A stretch of 64,000 nucleotides of DNA, from positions 124,001-188,000 of the forward strand of contig NZ_LAZS01000014.1 of the NCBI RefSeq assembly GCF_002007205.1. The letters run 5' to 3'. The notes beneath the pieces were generated by a model that was not told the origin of the DNA, did no database searches, and saw only the letters and a list, made by a program, of their open reading frames with translations. The position numbers were made by a program, and so were the translations under genes. The stretch comes from Ensifer adhaerens. GTDB taxonomy: Bacteria > Pseudomonadota > Alphaproteobacteria > Rhizobiales > Rhizobiaceae. Of this stretch, positions 18,356 to 28,239 are shown in pieces; position 1 is the first letter of the stretch; every line of letters begins with the position of its first letter.

Positions 18356-18889
18356 TTACTTGGCGCCCTTGGCGCGCTCGACGGCTTCCTTGATCAGCTG
18401 GCGGGCGGTGGAAGCATCCTTCCAGCCAAAAATCTTCACCCACTTGCCGGGCTCCAGATCCTTGTAGTGCTCGAAGAAGTGCTCGATCTGCTTCAGCGTG
18501 ATTTCCGGCAGGTCGGTGTATTCGTGAACCTTGTCGTAGCGCTGCGTCAGGTGGCCCGACGGAACGGCGATGATCTTCTCGTCCTGGCCGGAATTGTCTT
18601 CCATCATCATGACGCCGATCGGGCGCACATTGATGACGCAGCCCGGAACGAGCGGACGGGTGTTGCAGATCAGAACGTCGATCGGATCGCCATCGTCCGA
18701 AAGCGTGTGCGGCACGAAGCCGTAGTTCCCCGGATAATGCATCGGCGTGTAGAGGAAACGGTCGACGACGAGCGTGCCGGCTTCCTTGTCCATCTCGTAC
18801 TTGATCGGATGGCCGCCGACGGGAACTTCAACGATCACGTTGACATCTTCTGGTGGATTCTTTCCGATGGAAATCGCGTCGATACGCAT
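18356..18889 (-). CDS. ppa: Inorganic pyrophosphatase
   Basis: Cytoplasmic family I pyrophosphatase that hydrolyses PPi to drive biosynthetic reactions. The 177 residues include the substrate and metal motifs [20 protein letters not shown] and the signature [10 protein letters not shown], whose Asp residues bind Mg2+. The start is ATG at 18889; upstream in-frame codons would add a non-conserved leader. Confidence 0.97.
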   Translation of the reverse strand: MRIDAISIGKNPPEDVNVIVEVPVGGHPIKYEMDKEAGTLVVDRFLYTPMHYPGNYGFVPHTLSDDGDPIDVLICNTRPLVPGCVINVRPIGVMMMEDNSGQDEKIIAVPSGHLTQRYDKVHEYTDLPEITLKQIEHFFEHYKDLEPGKWVKIFGWKDASTARQLIKEAVERAKGAK

Positions 18890-19049
18890 GGATCTACTCC
18901 AGGGTCGGTTTGAGAAGTTTGCCCGTCGGATAAAGGGAAACATGCCGCGATGCAACATAACTTTCGTTCGTAGCGCAGATTCAACCGGTCGTTTTGTGCT
19001 TGCCGGACGACCTCCTCAGGTCCCCCAAACGCGTTCGAGGGAGTTCACG

Positions 19050-19649
19050 ATGAACGGAAGGGTTGCATGCCTCGCTGTGGTCCTGTTGCTGGCCGGACCG
19101 GCCACGGCCAATGAGAGCGTCTACACCGACATCGGGCGCGACAAGTGCAAGACGATCGCGGAAGAGGAGGGCATGTATGCGCTGATGACCTGCCCCGGTC
19201 ACGCGGACTATCCTGTTCGGTTCAAGGAGGCCGACATCCGCCAGAGCGTCTCCTTCGGACACCTGAACCAGCGCTATGCCGACGATGCCTTTGAGAGTTT
19301 CATCCCGTTCAACCATGCCGGCACGACGGTGGAATGGCGGGTTGCCAAGGATGGCAAGGCCCTAGCGACGATCCTGCGCTGGTTCATCGAGAACACGGAC
19401 GCCTCCGGCGCTTCGGTTCCTGCACTTCAGGGGCAGGTGCTCGTCATTTCCAAGGTGGCCGAGAAGGATGACGGCAAGGGCTGCGTCGCCGGCTATGTCG
19501 ATGCGCTTGCCAATCCCGATCCGAATACGCTGGCCCGCAAGGTCGCCGACGCGGTGGCACCGACGTTCCGCTGCGGCGTCGACCAGCCAGCCTATCACGG
19601 CGCGCGCGGCGACAAGGCGGCCGAACCCAACAACCAACTGCCGGAATAA
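19050..19649 (+). CDS. Exported protein of unknown function
   Basis: 199-residue protein with a signal peptide (RVACLAVVLLLAGPATA, cleavage near residue 21). Four Cys in the mature part could form two disulfides: DKCKTI, MTCPGH, KGCVAG and FRCGVD. The pattern WRVAKDGKALATILRWF is similar to other alphaproteobacterial periplasmic proteins, but no named family is recognised. The start is ATG at 19050 with GAGGGAG about 6 nt upstream. It is divergent from ppa and converges with the GNAT gene. Confidence 0.75.
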   Translation: MNGRVACLAVVLLLAGPATANESVYTDIGRDKCKTIAEEEGMYALMTCPGHADYPVRFKEADIRQSVSFGHLNQRYADDAFESFIPFNHAGTTVEWRVAKDGKALATILRWFIENTDASGASVPALQGQVLVISKVAEKDDGKGCVAGYVDALANPDPNTLARKVADAVAPTFRCGVDQPAYHGARGDKAAEPNNQLPE

Positions 19650-19687
19650 GTTTCCGATTTCAGAGTTTTGCCCGCAAGGTTAGGGCA

Positions 19688-20194
19688 TCAGTTCCAGGCG
19701 AAGCCGACCTTCTTCAGGTGCCTGTCGCCGAAATCTTCCATGCCTTCGGCGATATCGGTGCCGCCGGCGCCCTGGAAGAACTGGTAGGCATGTTCGCTGT
19801 CTTCGAGGCACCAGACGACGAGGCCGCGGCAGCCGAGCGAGCGCAGCAAGCTCTTGGCTTCGCCGAAGAGAATGCGCCCGAGACCGATGCCCTGATACTC
19901 CGGCCGGAGATAGATCTCGTAGATCTCGCCTTCCTGCGGCAGCGCCTTGGCGCGGCTGAGGCCGAGCGTTGCATAACCGGCAATGGTGCCGGCGACGTCG
20001 ACGACGAGCAGCGTTGCAGGACCGCGCGTCGCCTTGCGCCACCAGGTCTCGTCACGGCGATTGACCATCTGAACGAGCGGACGGTGGGGAATGAGACCGC
20101 CATAGGCCTGCAGCCAGGAAACGCGGTGCACATCGGCAATTGCCGACGCCTCCTGCGGCTCTCCCGGCCGAATCTCTATCGAAACAGTCTTCAT
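19688..20194 (-). CDS. GNAT-family N-acetyltransferase
   Basis: 168 residues with the GNAT core: GTIAGYATLGL (beta4), EIYEIYLRPEYQGIGLGRILFGE (beta4-alpha3, the acetyl-CoA pyrophosphate loop) and LVVWCLEDSEHAYQFFQGAGG (beta5-alpha4). Acetyl-CoA binding is secure; the acceptor substrate is unknown. The ATG at 20194 (MKTVS) is preferred over an in-frame start 21 bp upstream. Confidence 0.88.
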   Translation of the reverse strand: MKTVSIEIRPGEPQEASAIADVHRVSWLQAYGGLIPHRPLVQMVNRRDETWWRKATRGPATLLVVDVAGTIAGYATLGLSRAKALPQEGEIYEIYLRPEYQGIGLGRILFGEAKSLLRSLGCRGLVVWCLEDSEHAYQFFQGAGGTDIAEGMEDFGDRHLKKVGFAWN

Positions 20195-20344
20195 GACTCG
20201 CGACTCTAAACACACACAAGGCGAACAGGAATCCCGCCCGGTTGCCGGCTCGCGTTAACCCACAGGCAACTTTAACGGCACCCAATGGAAGGTTAACGCC
20301 TTTTTAACTTTATCCGCAAGTCGCCCATCGGTGGCACACACAGC

Positions 20345-20373
20345 AAAAAACCCCGGATCGCTCCGGGGTTTTT
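20345..20373. terminator. Terminator downstream of typA
   Basis: CCCCGGA (20351-20357) pairs with TCCGGGG (20362-20368) over a TCGC loop, flanked by six A's and five T's. It should work in both directions and lies 30 bp past the typA stop. Confidence 0.88.
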
Positions 20374-20402
20374 AGAAAGTCTTGGGATCGCTTGAGGATC
20401 GA

Positions 20403-22229
20403 TCAGGCGGCGCCGGCGGTGCGGGCCTTTTCGAAGCGCTTGCGGTCGTTCGGGTCGAGGTGCAGCTTGCGCAGACGGATCGACTTCGGCGTTACTTCGA
20501 CCAGCTCGTCGTCCTGGATCCACGACAGAGCGCGCTCCAGCGTCATGCGGATCGGCGGCGTCAGGCGAACGGCTTCGTCCTTGCCGGCTGCGCGCATGTT
20601 GGTGAGCTTCTTGCCCTTGAGAACGTTCACTTCGAGATCGTTGTCGCGGGTGTGGATACCGATGATCATGCCGGCATAGACCTTCTCGCCGGCGTCGATG
20701 ATCATCGGGCCGCGGTCTTCGAGGTTGAACATCGCGTAAGCCACCGATTCACCGGCGTCGTTCGACAGGAGAACGCCGTTGACGCGACCACCGATCTCGC
20801 CCTTGTAGGGCTGGTAGGCGTGGAACAGGCGGTTCATGATCGCCGTGCCGCGGGTGTCGGTCAGAAGTTCCGACTGGTAGCCGATGAGGCCGCGGGTCGG
20901 CGCGAAGAACACCAGACGGACGCGGTTGCCGCCCGACGGACGCAGCTCGACCATTTCGGCCTTGCGCTCCGACATCTTCTGCACGACGACGCCGGAATGC
21001 TCCTCGTCGACGTCGATGACCACTTCTTCGATCGGCTCCAGGAGCTGACCGTTGTCATCCTTGTGCATGACGACGCGCGGACGCGAGACGGCAAGTTCGA
21101 AGCCTTCACGGCGCATGGTTTCGATGAGAACCGCAAGCTGCAGTTCGCCGCGACCGGAGACGAAGAACGAATCCTTTTCGGAGGATTCCTCGATCTTCAG
21201 CGCAACGTTGCCTTCCGCTTCCTTGAACAGGCGGTCGCGGATGACGCGGCTCGTAACCTTGTCGCCTTCGGTGCCGGCAAGCGGCGAGTCATTGACGATG
21301 AAGGACATGGTGACGGTCGGCGGGTCGATCGGCTGCGCGGTCAGCGCTTCGGCAACCGACGGGTCGCAGAAGGTGTCGGCGACGGTGCCCTTGGTGAGAC
21401 CGGCGATCGCGACGATGTCGCCCGCATGCGCTTCTTCGATCGGCTGACGCTCGATGCCGCGGAAAGCGAGGATCTTCGAGATGCGGCCATTTTCGAGCAG
21501 CTTGCCGTCCTGGCCCAGAACCTTGACGGCCTGGTTCGGCTTCAACGTACCCGAATGGACGCGGCCGGTGATGATGCGGCCGAGGAAGGGGTTGGCTTCG
21601 AGGATCGTGCCGATCATGCGGAACGGGCCGTCGGCAACCGTCGGCTCCGGCACATGCTTCAGGACGAGGTCGAGCAGCGGCGCCATGCCCTGGTCCTTCG
21701 GACCTTCCGGGTTGACGTTCATCCAGCCGTCGCGGCCCGAACCGTAGAGGATCGGGAAATCGAGCTGCTCGTCGGAAGCGTCGAGGTTGGCGAAGAGGTC
21801 GAAGACTTCGTTGATGACTTCTTCGTGGCGGCCGTCCGGGCGGTCGATCTTGTTGATCGCGACGATCGGCTTCAGGCCGACCTTCAGCGCCTTGCCGACG
21901 ACGAACTTCGTCTGCGGCATCGGGCCTTCGGAAGCGTCGACGAGAACGATGGCACCGTCCACCATCGACAGGATGCGCTCGACTTCACCGCCGAAGTCGG
22001 CGTGGCCGGGGGTGTCGACGATGTTGATGCGCACGCCCTTCCACTCGACCGAAGTCGCCTTGGCGAGGATGGTGATGCCGCGTTCTTTTTCGATATCGTT
22101 GGAGTCCATGACGCGTTCGGCAACGCGCTGGTTTTCGCGGAACGAGCCCGACTGCTTCAGGAGCTCGTCAACAAGGGTCGTTTTCCCATGGTCGACGTGC
22201 GCGATAATCGCGATGTTACGAATGCTCAT
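20403..22229 (-). CDS. typA: Translational GTPase TypA/BipA
   Basis: 608-residue ribosome-binding GTPase related to EF-G, involved in ribosome assembly and stress adaptation. The N-terminal G domain has AHVDHGKTTLV (G1), RGITI (G2), DTPGHADFGGEV (G3) and NKIDRPD (G4). EF-G-like domains and the BipA-specific C-terminal domain follow, ending in the conserved SWIQDDELVEVTP region. The start is ATG at 22229 (MSIRNIAIIAH); an upstream in-frame start would add 18 unrelated residues. Confidence 0.97.
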   Translation of the reverse strand: MSIRNIAIIAHVDHGKTTLVDELLKQSGSFRENQRVAERVMDSNDIEKERGITILAKATSVEWKGVRINIVDTPGHADFGGEVERILSMVDGAIVLVDASEGPMPQTKFVVGKALKVGLKPIVAINKIDRPDGRHEEVINEVFDLFANLDASDEQLDFPILYGSGRDGWMNVNPEGPKDQGMAPLLDLVLKHVPEPTVADGPFRMIGTILEANPFLGRIITGRVHSGTLKPNQAVKVLGQDGKLLENGRISKILAFRGIERQPIEEAHAGDIVAIAGLTKGTVADTFCDPSVAEALTAQPIDPPTVTMSFIVNDSPLAGTEGDKVTSRVIRDRLFKEAEGNVALKIEESSEKDSFFVSGRGELQLAVLIETMRREGFELAVSRPRVVMHKDDNGQLLEPIEEVVIDVDEEHSGVVVQKMSERKAEMVELRPSGGNRVRLVFFAPTRGLIGYQSELLTDTRGTAIMNRLFHAYQPYKGEIGGRVNGVLLSNDAGESVAYAMFNLEDRGPMIIDAGEKVYAGMIIGIHTRDNDLEVNVLKGKKLTNMRAAGKDEAVRLTPPIRMTLERALSWIQDDELVEVTPKSIRLRKLHLDPNDRKRFEKARTAGAA

Positions 22230-22430
22230 TTTTCGTCTCGGAAGGTTCAGGGCAAGCCCCGATGGGCCACGCCGCTTTTTCAATGGTCGCGCTCATACAG
22301 GTTTTTTTGCGATTGCGAAAGGGGGGCGCGCGCATGAGCGTCGTGGTCAAATGCCGGTAGGCCATGGGTTTGCACTCGCCGGGGGTCTCGCGAACAGGGT
22401 TTCGAAACCTGCCGGCCGGGGCGAGATTCG

Positions 22431-23996
22431 TCATGCAATCGCGGCCGGATCGAGCGTCACGCGCCACAGTTCCTGGTCCTGCCGATCCATCAATCGCACC
22501 GTCATCTGCTGGGTCTGACCGTTGATATCGACGATGCCGAAAAACTGCAGACCGGCCGATGGCGGCAGGTTCTGGTCGATGCCGCCGCCGGACGCCTTGA
22601 TGAAGCGAACCTCGGGCCCGAAGGTCATGTCGAGCTCCTTCGGCCCATAGGTTCCGGAATGGAGCGGCCCCGACACGAACTCCCAGAACGGCGTGAACTC
22701 CTTGAAGGCGGCACGCGTGGGATCATAGTGATGGGCGGCGGTATAGTGGACGTCCGCGGTCAGCCAGACGAGGTTGTCGATGCCGTTGTCGCGAATGAAG
22801 CGCAAGAGGTCGGCAAACTCGCGTTCGCGCCCCGTGGGCGGACCGTTGTCGCCATTGGCGATCGCATCCGACCCGCGCCGGTTGGTGTAATCGTCCCAGA
22901 CGACGAGCCCAACAGGCATGTCGCAGGCGATCACCTTCCAAACCGCGCGCGAGGCGGCAAGCTCGCGCTTCAGCCAGTCGACCTGCCGCCAGCCGAACAG
23001 CGCGCCGCCGCCATCCTCGCTTTGGTTGGCGCCACGATAGGATCTGAGATCGACGAAGAACACGTCGAGCAACGGGCCGTAGCCGACCTTGCGGAAGATG
23101 CGGCCGGGTTGCGTTGCCGGCATGCGGATCGGCGTCATCTCGTTGAACGCCCGCGCGGAGCGCTCGGCGTAGACGGCGACATCCTTTTCCGGATAACGCC
23201 CGTCGTCACGCAGGTCGGTCGAGGCCGACCAGTTGTTCAGAACCTCGTGGTCGTCCCATTGATAGAATGTGGGGCAGACGGCATTCAGCTGCCGGACATG
23301 GTCGTCGAGCAGATTGTATTTCCATTGCCCGCGATATTCCTCCAGCGTGCGCGCCACGTCGCGCTTCTCATGCGTCACCACCCGGTTCTTCCAGACGCCG
23401 CCATCGCGCAGCTTGATTTCGTCGGGGATCGGGTTGTCGGCATAGATCGTGTCACCGGAATGAATGAAGAAGTCCGGCTCGTGCTGCCGCATCGTCGAAT
23501 AGGTCTTCATGCCGACATCATCGATGCCCCAGCCCTGTCCGGCCGTGTCGCCGGACCAGACGAAGCGGATCGAGCGCTTGCGTAAGGGGGCGGTGCGAAA
23601 CCGGCCGGTGACCGGCTCCGAGACGCGGTTGACGTCGTAGAGATCCGTGGCGGTGAAGCGGTAGAAGATATCCTGGTCGGGCAGCAGACCGTCGAGTGAA
23701 CACTTGACCGCACAATCCGTCTGCGGCGTCGCCGTCAGATCGGCAAGACGAAGAGGATTGGAGAAACTCTCGGTGGTCGAATACTCGACCGACACCCTCG
23801 ACGGACGATCCACCCGCGTCCAGATCATGCCGGAGGACGTATCGACATCGCCGGACTGAACGCCATGAATGAATTCCGGCCGACCGTAGCCCCTTGCATA
23901 AAAGGGTGTCGCAAGACCGGATGAGGCCACGAAGCCCGCGGCACCGGCGGAAAAGAGGAAAGAACGCCTTGAAAGCGTCTTGAAGATATCGGCCAA
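22431..23996 (-). CDS. phoD: PhoD-family alkaline phosphatase/phosphodiesterase, Tat-exported
   Basis: 521-residue PhoD-like metallophosphatase acting outside the inner membrane. A twin-arginine signal begins at Arg10-Arg11 (SRRSFLFSAGAAG). The N-terminal PhoD_N domain contains FIHGVQSGDVDTSSGMIWTR. The catalytic domain shows RFVWSGDTAGQGWG, FIHSGDTIYAD, QWDDHEVLNNW and a late LTADVHY. The Fe/Ca site chemistry is known for the family. No clear PHO box was seen upstream. Confidence 0.92.
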   Translation of the reverse strand: MADIFKTLSRRSFLFSAGAAGFVASSGLATPFYARGYGRPEFIHGVQSGDVDTSSGMIWTRVDRPSRVSVEYSTTESFSNPLRLADLTATPQTDCAVKCSLDGLLPDQDIFYRFTATDLYDVNRVSEPVTGRFRTAPLRKRSIRFVWSGDTAGQGWGIDDVGMKTYSTMRQHEPDFFIHSGDTIYADNPIPDEIKLRDGGVWKNRVVTHEKRDVARTLEEYRGQWKYNLLDDHVRQLNAVCPTFYQWDDHEVLNNWSASTDLRDDGRYPEKDVAVYAERSARAFNEMTPIRMPATQPGRIFRKVGYGPLLDVFFVDLRSYRGANQSEDGGGALFGWRQVDWLKRELAASRAVWKVIACDMPVGLVVWDDYTNRRGSDAIANGDNGPPTGREREFADLLRFIRDNGIDNLVWLTADVHYTAAHHYDPTRAAFKEFTPFWEFVSGPLHSGTYGPKELDMTFGPEVRFIKASGGGIDQNLPPSAGLQFFGIVDINGQTQQMTVRLMDRQDQELWRVTLDPAAIA

Positions 23997-24257
23997 ACAG
24001 ACCTCCGAATCGGCAGCGCGACCGCGCGTGCCGGACCTTTGGTCATCCGGGTGTCAGCGACGTAACAGGGCCATGAAACTATTTGAACGGTTTGGCGACA
24101 GTTCGATGAAGGTCGGGGCCAGCCCGACGACGATGGAGCGATGGCAATCGCCGCCAATGCTGCTATCAAAGGCGATGCGTGTTGGCCTCGGTGAATCCGG
24201 GCAACGACCCCGCCTCCTGCCGCCGATGGCGGCTCCCAATTCGACAGGTCATCATCC

Positions 24258-25568
24258 GTGTCTCACTCCGCCAACAGCCCCGCCCGCGATCGCCTGGAAC
24301 AGATCCTGAGCCGGCTCAACGATCGCCGGCACGAAGAAAGAGCCTTCATGCGCGTCTATGCGGAAAGGGCTCGCAACGAAGCGGACGCTTCCGACCGCCG
24401 CCGCCAGGCGGGGGACGGCCTTGGGCCGCTCGACGGCAAGATCGTTTCGATCAAGGACCTCTTGGATGTCGCCGGAGAACCGACGCTTGCCGGCTCCATC
24501 ATCCGCCGCGATGCGGCCCCAGCCCAAAAAGACGCGCACGTCGTTGAGCGGTTGCGTGCTGCAGGCGCCGTGATTATCGGCAAGACGCATATGACCGAGT
24601 TCGCCTTCACAGCGGTCGGCCTCAACCCGCACTATCCCGTACCCGGCAATGCCACCGACGAAACCCTGATCCCCGGCGGCTCGTCCTCGGGCGCCGGCGT
24701 TTCGGCGGCAGAAGGCACCTGCGACATCGCCATCGGTTCGGATACCGGCGGCTCCATCCGCATCCCCGCGGCGCTGAACGGCATCGTCGGCTTCAAGCCG
24801 ACGGCGAGCCGCATCCCGCTCGATGGCGCCTTTCCGCTATCGCCTGTTCTCGATTCGCTCGGGCCGCTCGCCCGGACCGTTGCCGATTGTGCGGCAGCTG
24901 ACGCCGTGATGGCCGGCGAGCAGCCAAGACCGCCCGTCGCCCGCCCGATCGCAGGCCTTCGTATCGGTATTCCCCGCGGCAAGCTGTTTGAAGACCTCTC
25001 CCCCGAGGTCGCCGACGCCTTTGCGGCAAGCCTCGACCGACTGGCCAAAGCGGGTGCCAAGATCGTCGACTGCACCATAGATGACTTGATCGGCAAACTC
25101 GGCGAAGCGACGCGGATCGGCTCGATCGCCGGCCTGGAAGCAAGCCGGATCCACGCCGACTGGCTGAGCGATGAGGCGGCCCCCGTCGACGACAGGGTCA
25201 AGCTCTCGCTTCGCCGCCGCCTTTTGGTGCCCGACGCGGCTGTCTCGGCCTTGCTGCAAACCCGGCGCGCGCTCGCCGCCGCCATGGACGAGCGGCTCTC
25301 GCCCTACGATCTCATCGCACTGCCGACGACGCCGATTGCCGCCGTGCCGATTGCGAGCGTCGATACCGACGCGGCGGAATACGACCGCGTGGAGGGTCTG
25401 CTGCTGCGCAACTGCCAGGTCGCCAACCAGTTCGACCTGAACGCCATTACCCTGCCGATGCCGGGCCTCGTGCGGCCGGCTGGATTGATGCTGGTCGGGC
25501 GAAACGGAACCGATGCCACCGTACTGGCGTCAGCCCTGTCGGCCGAGGCGCTGCTGCAGGAGAATTGA
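24258..25568 (+). CDS. Amidase signature family hydrolase
   Basis: 436-residue amidase-signature enzyme. The Ser-cisSer-Lys triad is visible: Lys66 in SIKDLLD, the Ser142-144 cluster in GGSSSGAG and Ser166 in GSDTGGSIRIP. Members hydrolyse varied amides and GatA works in tRNA transamidation. This copy has no gatC or gatB beside it, and its length and sequence fit a stand-alone amidase. The substrate is unknown. It is divergent from phoD across about 260 bp in which I see no gene. Confidence 0.88.
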   Translation: MSHSANSPARDRLEQILSRLNDRRHEERAFMRVYAERARNEADASDRRRQAGDGLGPLDGKIVSIKDLLDVAGEPTLAGSIIRRDAAPAQKDAHVVERLRAAGAVIIGKTHMTEFAFTAVGLNPHYPVPGNATDETLIPGGSSSGAGVSAAEGTCDIAIGSDTGGSIRIPAALNGIVGFKPTASRIPLDGAFPLSPVLDSLGPLARTVADCAAADAVMAGEQPRPPVARPIAGLRIGIPRGKLFEDLSPEVADAFAASLDRLAKAGAKIVDCTIDDLIGKLGEATRIGSIAGLEASRIHADWLSDEAAPVDDRVKLSLRRRLLVPDAAVSALLQTRRALAAAMDERLSPYDLIALPTTPIAAVPIASVDTDAAEYDRVEGLLLRNCQVANQFDLNAITLPMPGLVRPAGLMLVGRNGTDATVLASALSAEALLQEN

Positions 25569-25610
25569 GCGGCAACTGATGGTCATCGAATGAGAGGAGA
25601 CGCGCTCCGC

Positions 25611-25772
25611 TCAATGCATCGTTTCGCCGGAGATCTCATCGCTCAGGATGCGGAAAGCATCCTCAAGCGCGGCGACCAGAACGTCGGTCAGTTCGTCGCC
25701 GTCGTTGTTCGCGAGATAGATGGCAACCATCCTGTCGGATGGGTCGCGGTAATGCTCGATATCGTTCGACAT
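25611..25772 (-). CDS. Small hypothetical protein
   Basis: 53-residue acidic protein with no recognised family. It contains DRMVAIYLANNDGDELTDVLVAALEDAFRI, an amphipathic helical pattern. The start is ATG at 25772, chosen for AAGGA 7 nt upstream; another ATG 15 bp upstream is possible. It lies convergent to the amidase gene with a 42-bp gap. It may be a real small gene, but this is not certain. Confidence 0.5.
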   Translation of the reverse strand: MSNDIEHYRDPSDRMVAIYLANNDGDELTDVLVAALEDAFRILSDEISGETMH

Positions 25773-25977
25773 ATCATTGTCCTTCATTCGCCGTGTCACA
25801 TCCCGGCCATTGAGGTGACGATAGGCGAAGGGACTTGCGTAAAGCTGGATGCATGATGCCGAGGAGGGCACTTTGCAACCAGCGTCGCGTTGTTCTCCAT
25901 CGCTCCGTAAACAGATCGGCCTGCAAAGGATAGAGGATAGCGCCCTATTTCGCTCGCACCAGGCCCGCGACCACGCT

Positions 25978-26002
25978 AGAGCATGTCGCGCAAAAACGCG
26001 GA
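25978..26002. repeat. Partial rhizobial intergenic repeat
   Basis: AGAGCATGTCGCGCAAAA followed by ACGCGG resembles the left half of the small palindromic repeat whose right half is seen at 17507-17544. The rest of the gap 25773-26086 holds nothing else I can support. Confidence 0.35.
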
Positions 26003-26086
26003 ACGCGGCAGAGAATGGGCGAGATCACCTCGGCCCACGAGCACGCTTTCGTCGAAACGGCCAGGACGAACGACGCGGGAACGAGC

Positions 26087-26596
26087 ATGTCGAAGAAAAC
26101 CAAGCGCGACGAAACCGCTGACCTGCAGCGCCTCAAGCTCGAATTCCCCGATATCCATGCCGATCTCATGGCCGGCCGCGTCGCGTCGCTGCGCAAGGCG
26201 CTTGTCGCGGCTGGGCTCAAGGAAGAACGCACCCGCCTCGACAAGCTCAAGAATTCCTGGGCCAAGGCAAGCCCCACCGAGCGTGAGACTTTCCTCAAGT
26301 GGCTGAGCAGCAATGGCCCCGAGGATGGGGCCGCCCCACAAGCTCGAATCGATCCACCGTTGGCAACACCCCAGGCGCATGCGATTGCCAGCGGCCGCTA
26401 CCTGCTTCCCGAAACGATCGCCGAAATCCGCGCCATCATGAACCGCCGCCGGATGCGGGCGAACGACATCATGGCCGAGATGGGTTTTGCCGGCGACGAC
26501 CTGTCCCTGACCCGCGCCCTGTCCAAGGGCGCAAGCCTGCGGCTTTCGGTGATTGCCGCGCTGGAAACCTGGCTCCGCAACAACGCCGCGGATTGA
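26087..26596 (+). CDS. Hypothetical helical protein with possible DNA-binding C-terminus
   Basis: 169-residue protein, highly charged and helical, not recognised as a named family. The N-terminal half is rich in Lys, Arg and Leu (ADLQRLKLEFPDIHADLM). The C-terminal half, from YLLPETIAEIRAIMNRRRM, could fold as a small helix-turn-helix-like domain ending in LSVIAALETWLRNN. ATG at 26087 begins the charged core; an ATG at 26015 would add 24 less typical residues. The translation start is therefore uncertain. Confidence 0.6.
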   Translation: MSKKTKRDETADLQRLKLEFPDIHADLMAGRVASLRKALVAAGLKEERTRLDKLKNSWAKASPTERETFLKWLSSNGPEDGAAPQARIDPPLATPQAHAIASGRYLLPETIAEIRAIMNRRRMRANDIMAEMGFAGDDLSLTRALSKGASLRLSVIAALETWLRNNAAD

Positions 26597-27050
26597 ACCC
26601 GCCGGACGGCAGCACCGGCGCCAGCAGAGAAACCGCCGAAGTAACACGAGACAAACAGGATCCCTGGCCTCGGGGCCGGGGATTCGACCATAAACGCAGA
26701 CGCCGGGTCGGCCCGGCCCGCGGGTGACGGCAAGCGTCCTGCGCTGTCGTCGCGGCCGGCGAACCGGCTCACACGGGCAGACGGTACGCCCGCTTCCTTC
26801 CTGCCTCGGGTGCCAGGTCACGGATGGCGCGTGTTCAATGCGCCGCGTTCCGCCGTTTCCTCAAGTTGCCGAGAACTGGCCATTTACATCCACAAGTGCT
26901 AATGTTTTCGGGCCAAAGGTTCCAGGGGAACCCGCCTCGCGGCCGACAATCAGATAAACGCGAATTGCTTGCAGCCAATTGCCGCTCCGTCGGACGACCG
27001 CTCCATGAGCGCTGTCGAAGTCCGGCGACATCAACGTGGAGGAACAGCCA
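26597..27050. other. Intergenic stretch with one hairpin
   Basis: No gene is supported here. ATCCCTGGCC (about 26660-26669) can pair with GGCCGGGGAT around a TCG loop with one G-U pair, a possible weak terminator for the upstream hypothetical gene. The right part must contain the promoter of the DUF937 gene. Confidence 0.4.
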
Positions 27051-28157
27051 ATGGCCAGCAATCTTGTTTCGTATATCGCGCAGATGCTTACTCCTGACAT
27101 GATCGCACGCATCGCTTCGGCGCTCGGGCTCGACAGCAACAAGGTGCAGGGCGCCGTCAGCGCTGCCATTCCCGCGGTGCTGGCGGGACTGGCGGGTGTC
27201 GCGGCGCAACCGGGCGGCGCGCAGAAGATCGCCGACACCGCCAGTCAACAGGGCGGATCGCTCGACAGTCTCATCGGGATGCTTCAGGGAGGCGATCAGG
27301 CAACGCTTGCCCAGAACGGGTCACAGATCATTTCGTCAATCTTCGGGGCGACGGACGGCAGTGCGCTTGCGAACGCCATCGGCGTGGTCTCCGGCATGGA
27401 CCAGCGGGCGAGCGGTTCGTTGCTGGCGACGCTTGCCCCCCTTGTGTTGGGTGGCCTTGCCCGACAGAGCGGCGGCGATCTCAGCGCCAATGGCATCGCC
27501 GGACTGCTCGCGAGCCAGAAGGACAACATCGCGGCCGCCCTTCCCTCCGGCGCAAGAGAACTGCTTGGCGGAACGGGCTTGCTCAGCGGGCTCGGCGCTT
27601 CGGCGCAGTCTGCCGCGGCCTCGGCAAGCCAAACCGCCCGCAGCGCCGCGACCGCGGCTTCTTCCGTCGGTGGAGCCGGTCAGCGCGCAACAGAGGCGGC
27701 GACACCCTCCGGGTCGCGCAGCTGGCTCTACTGGGTGATCGCCGTGCTCGCGCTTGCAGCCGTGCTCTTCTATCTGTTCGGCAGGCCGAGCGGAGAAGTC
27801 GCGCCACAGGCTGGCACGGCAGGGCAGAGCTTGACCGTCGGCGGGATCGACGTCGGCCAGCAGGTCAAGGACGGCGTGGCCAGCCTGCAGACGACGCTGA
27901 CCGGTGTTACGGACGCAGCATCGGCCACTGCAGCCCTGCCGAAGCTGGAGGAAGTTTCGAGCGGGCTCGACAAGGTCAGCGGCGCCATCGGGCAGATGTC
28001 GGCCGAGCAAAAGGCCGCGCTTGCGGCGTTGGTGACCCCGCTGATGCCGACGCTCAACGGACTGTTCGACAAGGTTCTGGCCATTCCCGGCGTTTCGGAG
28101 ATCCTGAAGCCCACCATCGACACGCTGAAGACCAAACTGGCGGCGTTCACTGCCTGA
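27051..28157 (+). CDS. DUF937 domain protein with one membrane segment
   Basis: 368 residues. The N-terminal ~150 residues form a DUF937 (YidB-like) helical repeat with many Gly/Ala/Gln: VQGAVSAAIPAVLAGLAG and GSLLATLAPLVLGGLARQ. A Ser/Ala-rich linker leads to one membrane helix near residues 224-244 (SWLYWVIAVLALAAVLFYLFG). The C-terminal ~110 residues are helical, possibly periplasmic. The start is ATG at 27051 with GGAGGAA upstream. No function is established. A second helical gene follows 82 bp downstream. Confidence 0.82.
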   Translation: MASNLVSYIAQMLTPDMIARIASALGLDSNKVQGAVSAAIPAVLAGLAGVAAQPGGAQKIADTASQQGGSLDSLIGMLQGGDQATLAQNGSQIISSIFGATDGSALANAIGVVSGMDQRASGSLLATLAPLVLGGLARQSGGDLSANGIAGLLASQKDNIAAALPSGARELLGGTGLLSGLGASAQSAAASASQTARSAATAASSVGGAGQRATEAATPSGSRSWLYWVIAVLALAAVLFYLFGRPSGEVAPQAGTAGQSLTVGGIDVGQQVKDGVASLQTTLTGVTDAASATAALPKLEEVSSGLDKVSGAIGQMSAEQKAALAALVTPLMPTLNGLFDKVLAIPGVSEILKPTIDTLKTKLAAFTA

Positions 28158-28239
28158 TGTTGCGCGACACCGGGATCCGCCACGAGGTGGCTGCCGGTGG
28201 CAATTGTCATGACACGAAATCGAACGAAGGAAGACGGCC

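Noticed and set aside
20382-22337. Long plus-strand frame opposite typA
   Set aside because: Antisense to a complete BipA GTPase; its composition is that of a reverse-strand shadow.
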